A DNA stretch of 64,000 bases from an uncultured Chloroflexota bacterium (lineage in GTDB: Bacteria; Chloroflexota; Anaerolineae; Anaerolineales; Anaerolineaceae), in assembly GCA_902791025.1 (NCBI GenBank), contig CADATZ010000019.1, positions 1 through 64,000 of the forward strand, written 5' to 3'. Position 1 is the stretch's first letter. Each line of letters begins with the position of its first letter. The position numbers and the translations under genes were made by a program. Below, piece by piece: positions 63,329-64,000 of the stretch. A model generated the notes under the pieces. The model searched no databases. It was not told the origin of the DNA and was given only the letters and a program-made list of their open reading frames with translations.

Positions 63329-63988
63329 TTATCCAGCTTCCCCGATCACTTCACGAAACATTCTATCGAGGATATCATCCGTTACTGTGAAGTTCTGATA
63401 ATCTTCCATGGCATCCTGTTGTTTTTTGAAGTGTTTGCCTACCTGCCAACAAAAAGATTCTATGTAATTTCCCGAGAAATCATTATAAGTCAGAGGATGA
63501 TCAACGATTGGAATGCCTCGATCATATTCAACGATAAACTTTTTGGAGTTGATCAAAACCGGATTCCCATAGCAGCTGACATCCCTGATTTTGCCATCAT
63601 CATATAACATACAGACGCCGTTTGCCTTGAAACTGAATATGCGGAAATAATATTTATGAAAACGAATCCATCGGAAAGAGCAATGCAAATCATCGACACG
63701 GTATTGCTCCTGCCACCCGTAAGCATTTGTTGCAAAGAAAGTGACATCGTTCAATACAAACTGTTTTTCCTGTAAAATTTCTGCGTTTTGATCATTCTGA
63801 ACGATATTTAGCCAAGGAAAATTGGTGTAATAATCGGTGACACACTCCCCTGCTTTTGATCGTATGAAACGATCAATTCGATCCAAATCACCTGTTTTTT
63901 GACAGAGCGGAATCCAATTTCGTTCAAAATAGTCGATGTCGTCTGTGAAAAACCTTGCAACTCTATCGCTGACAGAGCTGCTGGACAT
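63329..63988 (-). CDS. Unknown protein of the element, 5' end possibly outside window
   Basis: At least 219 residues from an ATG at 63988. The frame stays open to the window edge and no ribosome site is seen, so the true start may be further out. The chain is rich in Asp, Tyr, Phe and Trp with no signal peptide or membrane segment. Words such as WQEQYRVDDLHCSFRWIRFH and SFKANGVCMLYDDGKIRD suggest a mixed alpha/beta domain. I do not recognise it. It converges on the helicase gene and could be accessory cargo. Confidence 0.55.
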   Translation of the reverse strand: MSSSSVSDRVARFFTDDIDYFERNWIPLCQKTGDLDRIDRFIRSKAGECVTDYYTNFPWLNIVQNDQNAEILQEKQFVLNDVTFFATNAYGWQEQYRVDDLHCSFRWIRFHKYYFRIFSFKANGVCMLYDDGKIRDVSCYGNPVLINSKKFIVEYDRGIPIVDHPLTYNDFSGNYIESFCWQVGKHFKKQQDAMEDYQNFTVTDDILDRMFREVIGEAG

Positions 63989-64000
63989 ATCAAAAAGAGT

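Larger units (their letters stand above)
60736..64000. mobile_element. AT-rich element inserted in comM, right end outside window
   Basis: From about 60,736 the sequence is AT-rich and unrelated to comM. It carries a 13-bp inverted repeat near its left edge, repeated promoter-like boxes, a small unknown gene, a Pif1-like helicase and an unknown minus-strand gene. No transposase or integrase is visible, so the class is unknown; it may lie beyond the window. comM is a documented insertion hotspot in Acinetobacter (AbaR islands). Confidence 0.6.

Overview
The window looks like a chromosomal segment of a fermentative anaerobic bacterium, most plausibly an Anaerolineae-type Chloroflexota; a Clostridia-like Firmicute is the main alternative. 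The clues are T-box leaders, Thr/Pro-rich (TPTP-type) linkers in secreted and membrane proteins, an SUMF1-type lectin/FGE domain fused to a signalling-like domain, lipoproteins without obvious outer-membrane machinery, a SufCBDSU cluster and a CBS-type family II pyrophosphatase. The taxonomic call is inference. Most of the window has balanced base composition. Two stretches are visibly AT-rich: about 4.69-5.8 kb, and everything from about 60.74 kb to the end.

Layout. 0-9.4 kb holds a partial and a broken GNAT acetyltransferase, several secreted or membrane proteins of unknown role (tandem DUF6273-like, bactofilin-like, two small exported proteins) and an ABC exporter. 9.6-19 kb holds a membrane protein joining a catalytically dead PP2C-like domain to an SUMF1 domain, then fmt-panE, an HtrA protease, a glycerophosphodiesterase, tRNA-Pro and a PepV-like dipeptidase. 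18.9-26 kb holds a DUF4143 ATPase with a palindromic operator candidate, a Trp T-box leader in front of a TrpB2-type tryptophan synthase, and two proteins of unknown function. 26.4-32 kb is a SUF Fe-S assembly cluster (sufC-B-D, an unassigned 88-residue protein, sufS, sufU). 32-36 kb holds a methyltransferase-like protein, msrA, an HdeD-like membrane protein, CBS-PPase and tRNA-Val. 36-45 kb is a minus-strand run: sugar aminotransferase, Gfo/Idh/MocA oxidoreductase, GT2 glycosyltransferase and lipoprotein (surface glycan?), mnmA, a His-rich HEAT-repeat protein and RseP. 45-49.7 kb is trpDCFBA under a second Trp T-box. 49.8-60.8 kb holds Pit and its DUF47 partner, an SGNH-like lipoprotein, pth-mfd, a coiled-coil lipoprotein, rnd and comM.

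comM is broken at about 60,735. From there to the window end lies an AT-rich segment with an inverted repeat, repeated promoter-like boxes, a small unknown protein, a Pif1-like helicase and an unknown minus-strand gene. This is the best candidate for a mobile element, and its far end is outside the window.

Two regulatory themes link distant loci. Tryptophan supply is controlled by two separate T-boxes, both with a UGG specifier, one for TrpB2 and one for the trp operon; trpE and trpG are absent. Intergenic space is colonised by several dispersed repeat families: a long-hairpin REP-like element (at least 9 sites, one a tandem array), shorter GGGAC-type hairpins, and short quasi-periodic runs built on words such as TTAGG, GGATA and CAGTG. 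Several genes have a TATAAT-like box 6-7 nt before the ATG, which suggests leaderless transcripts.
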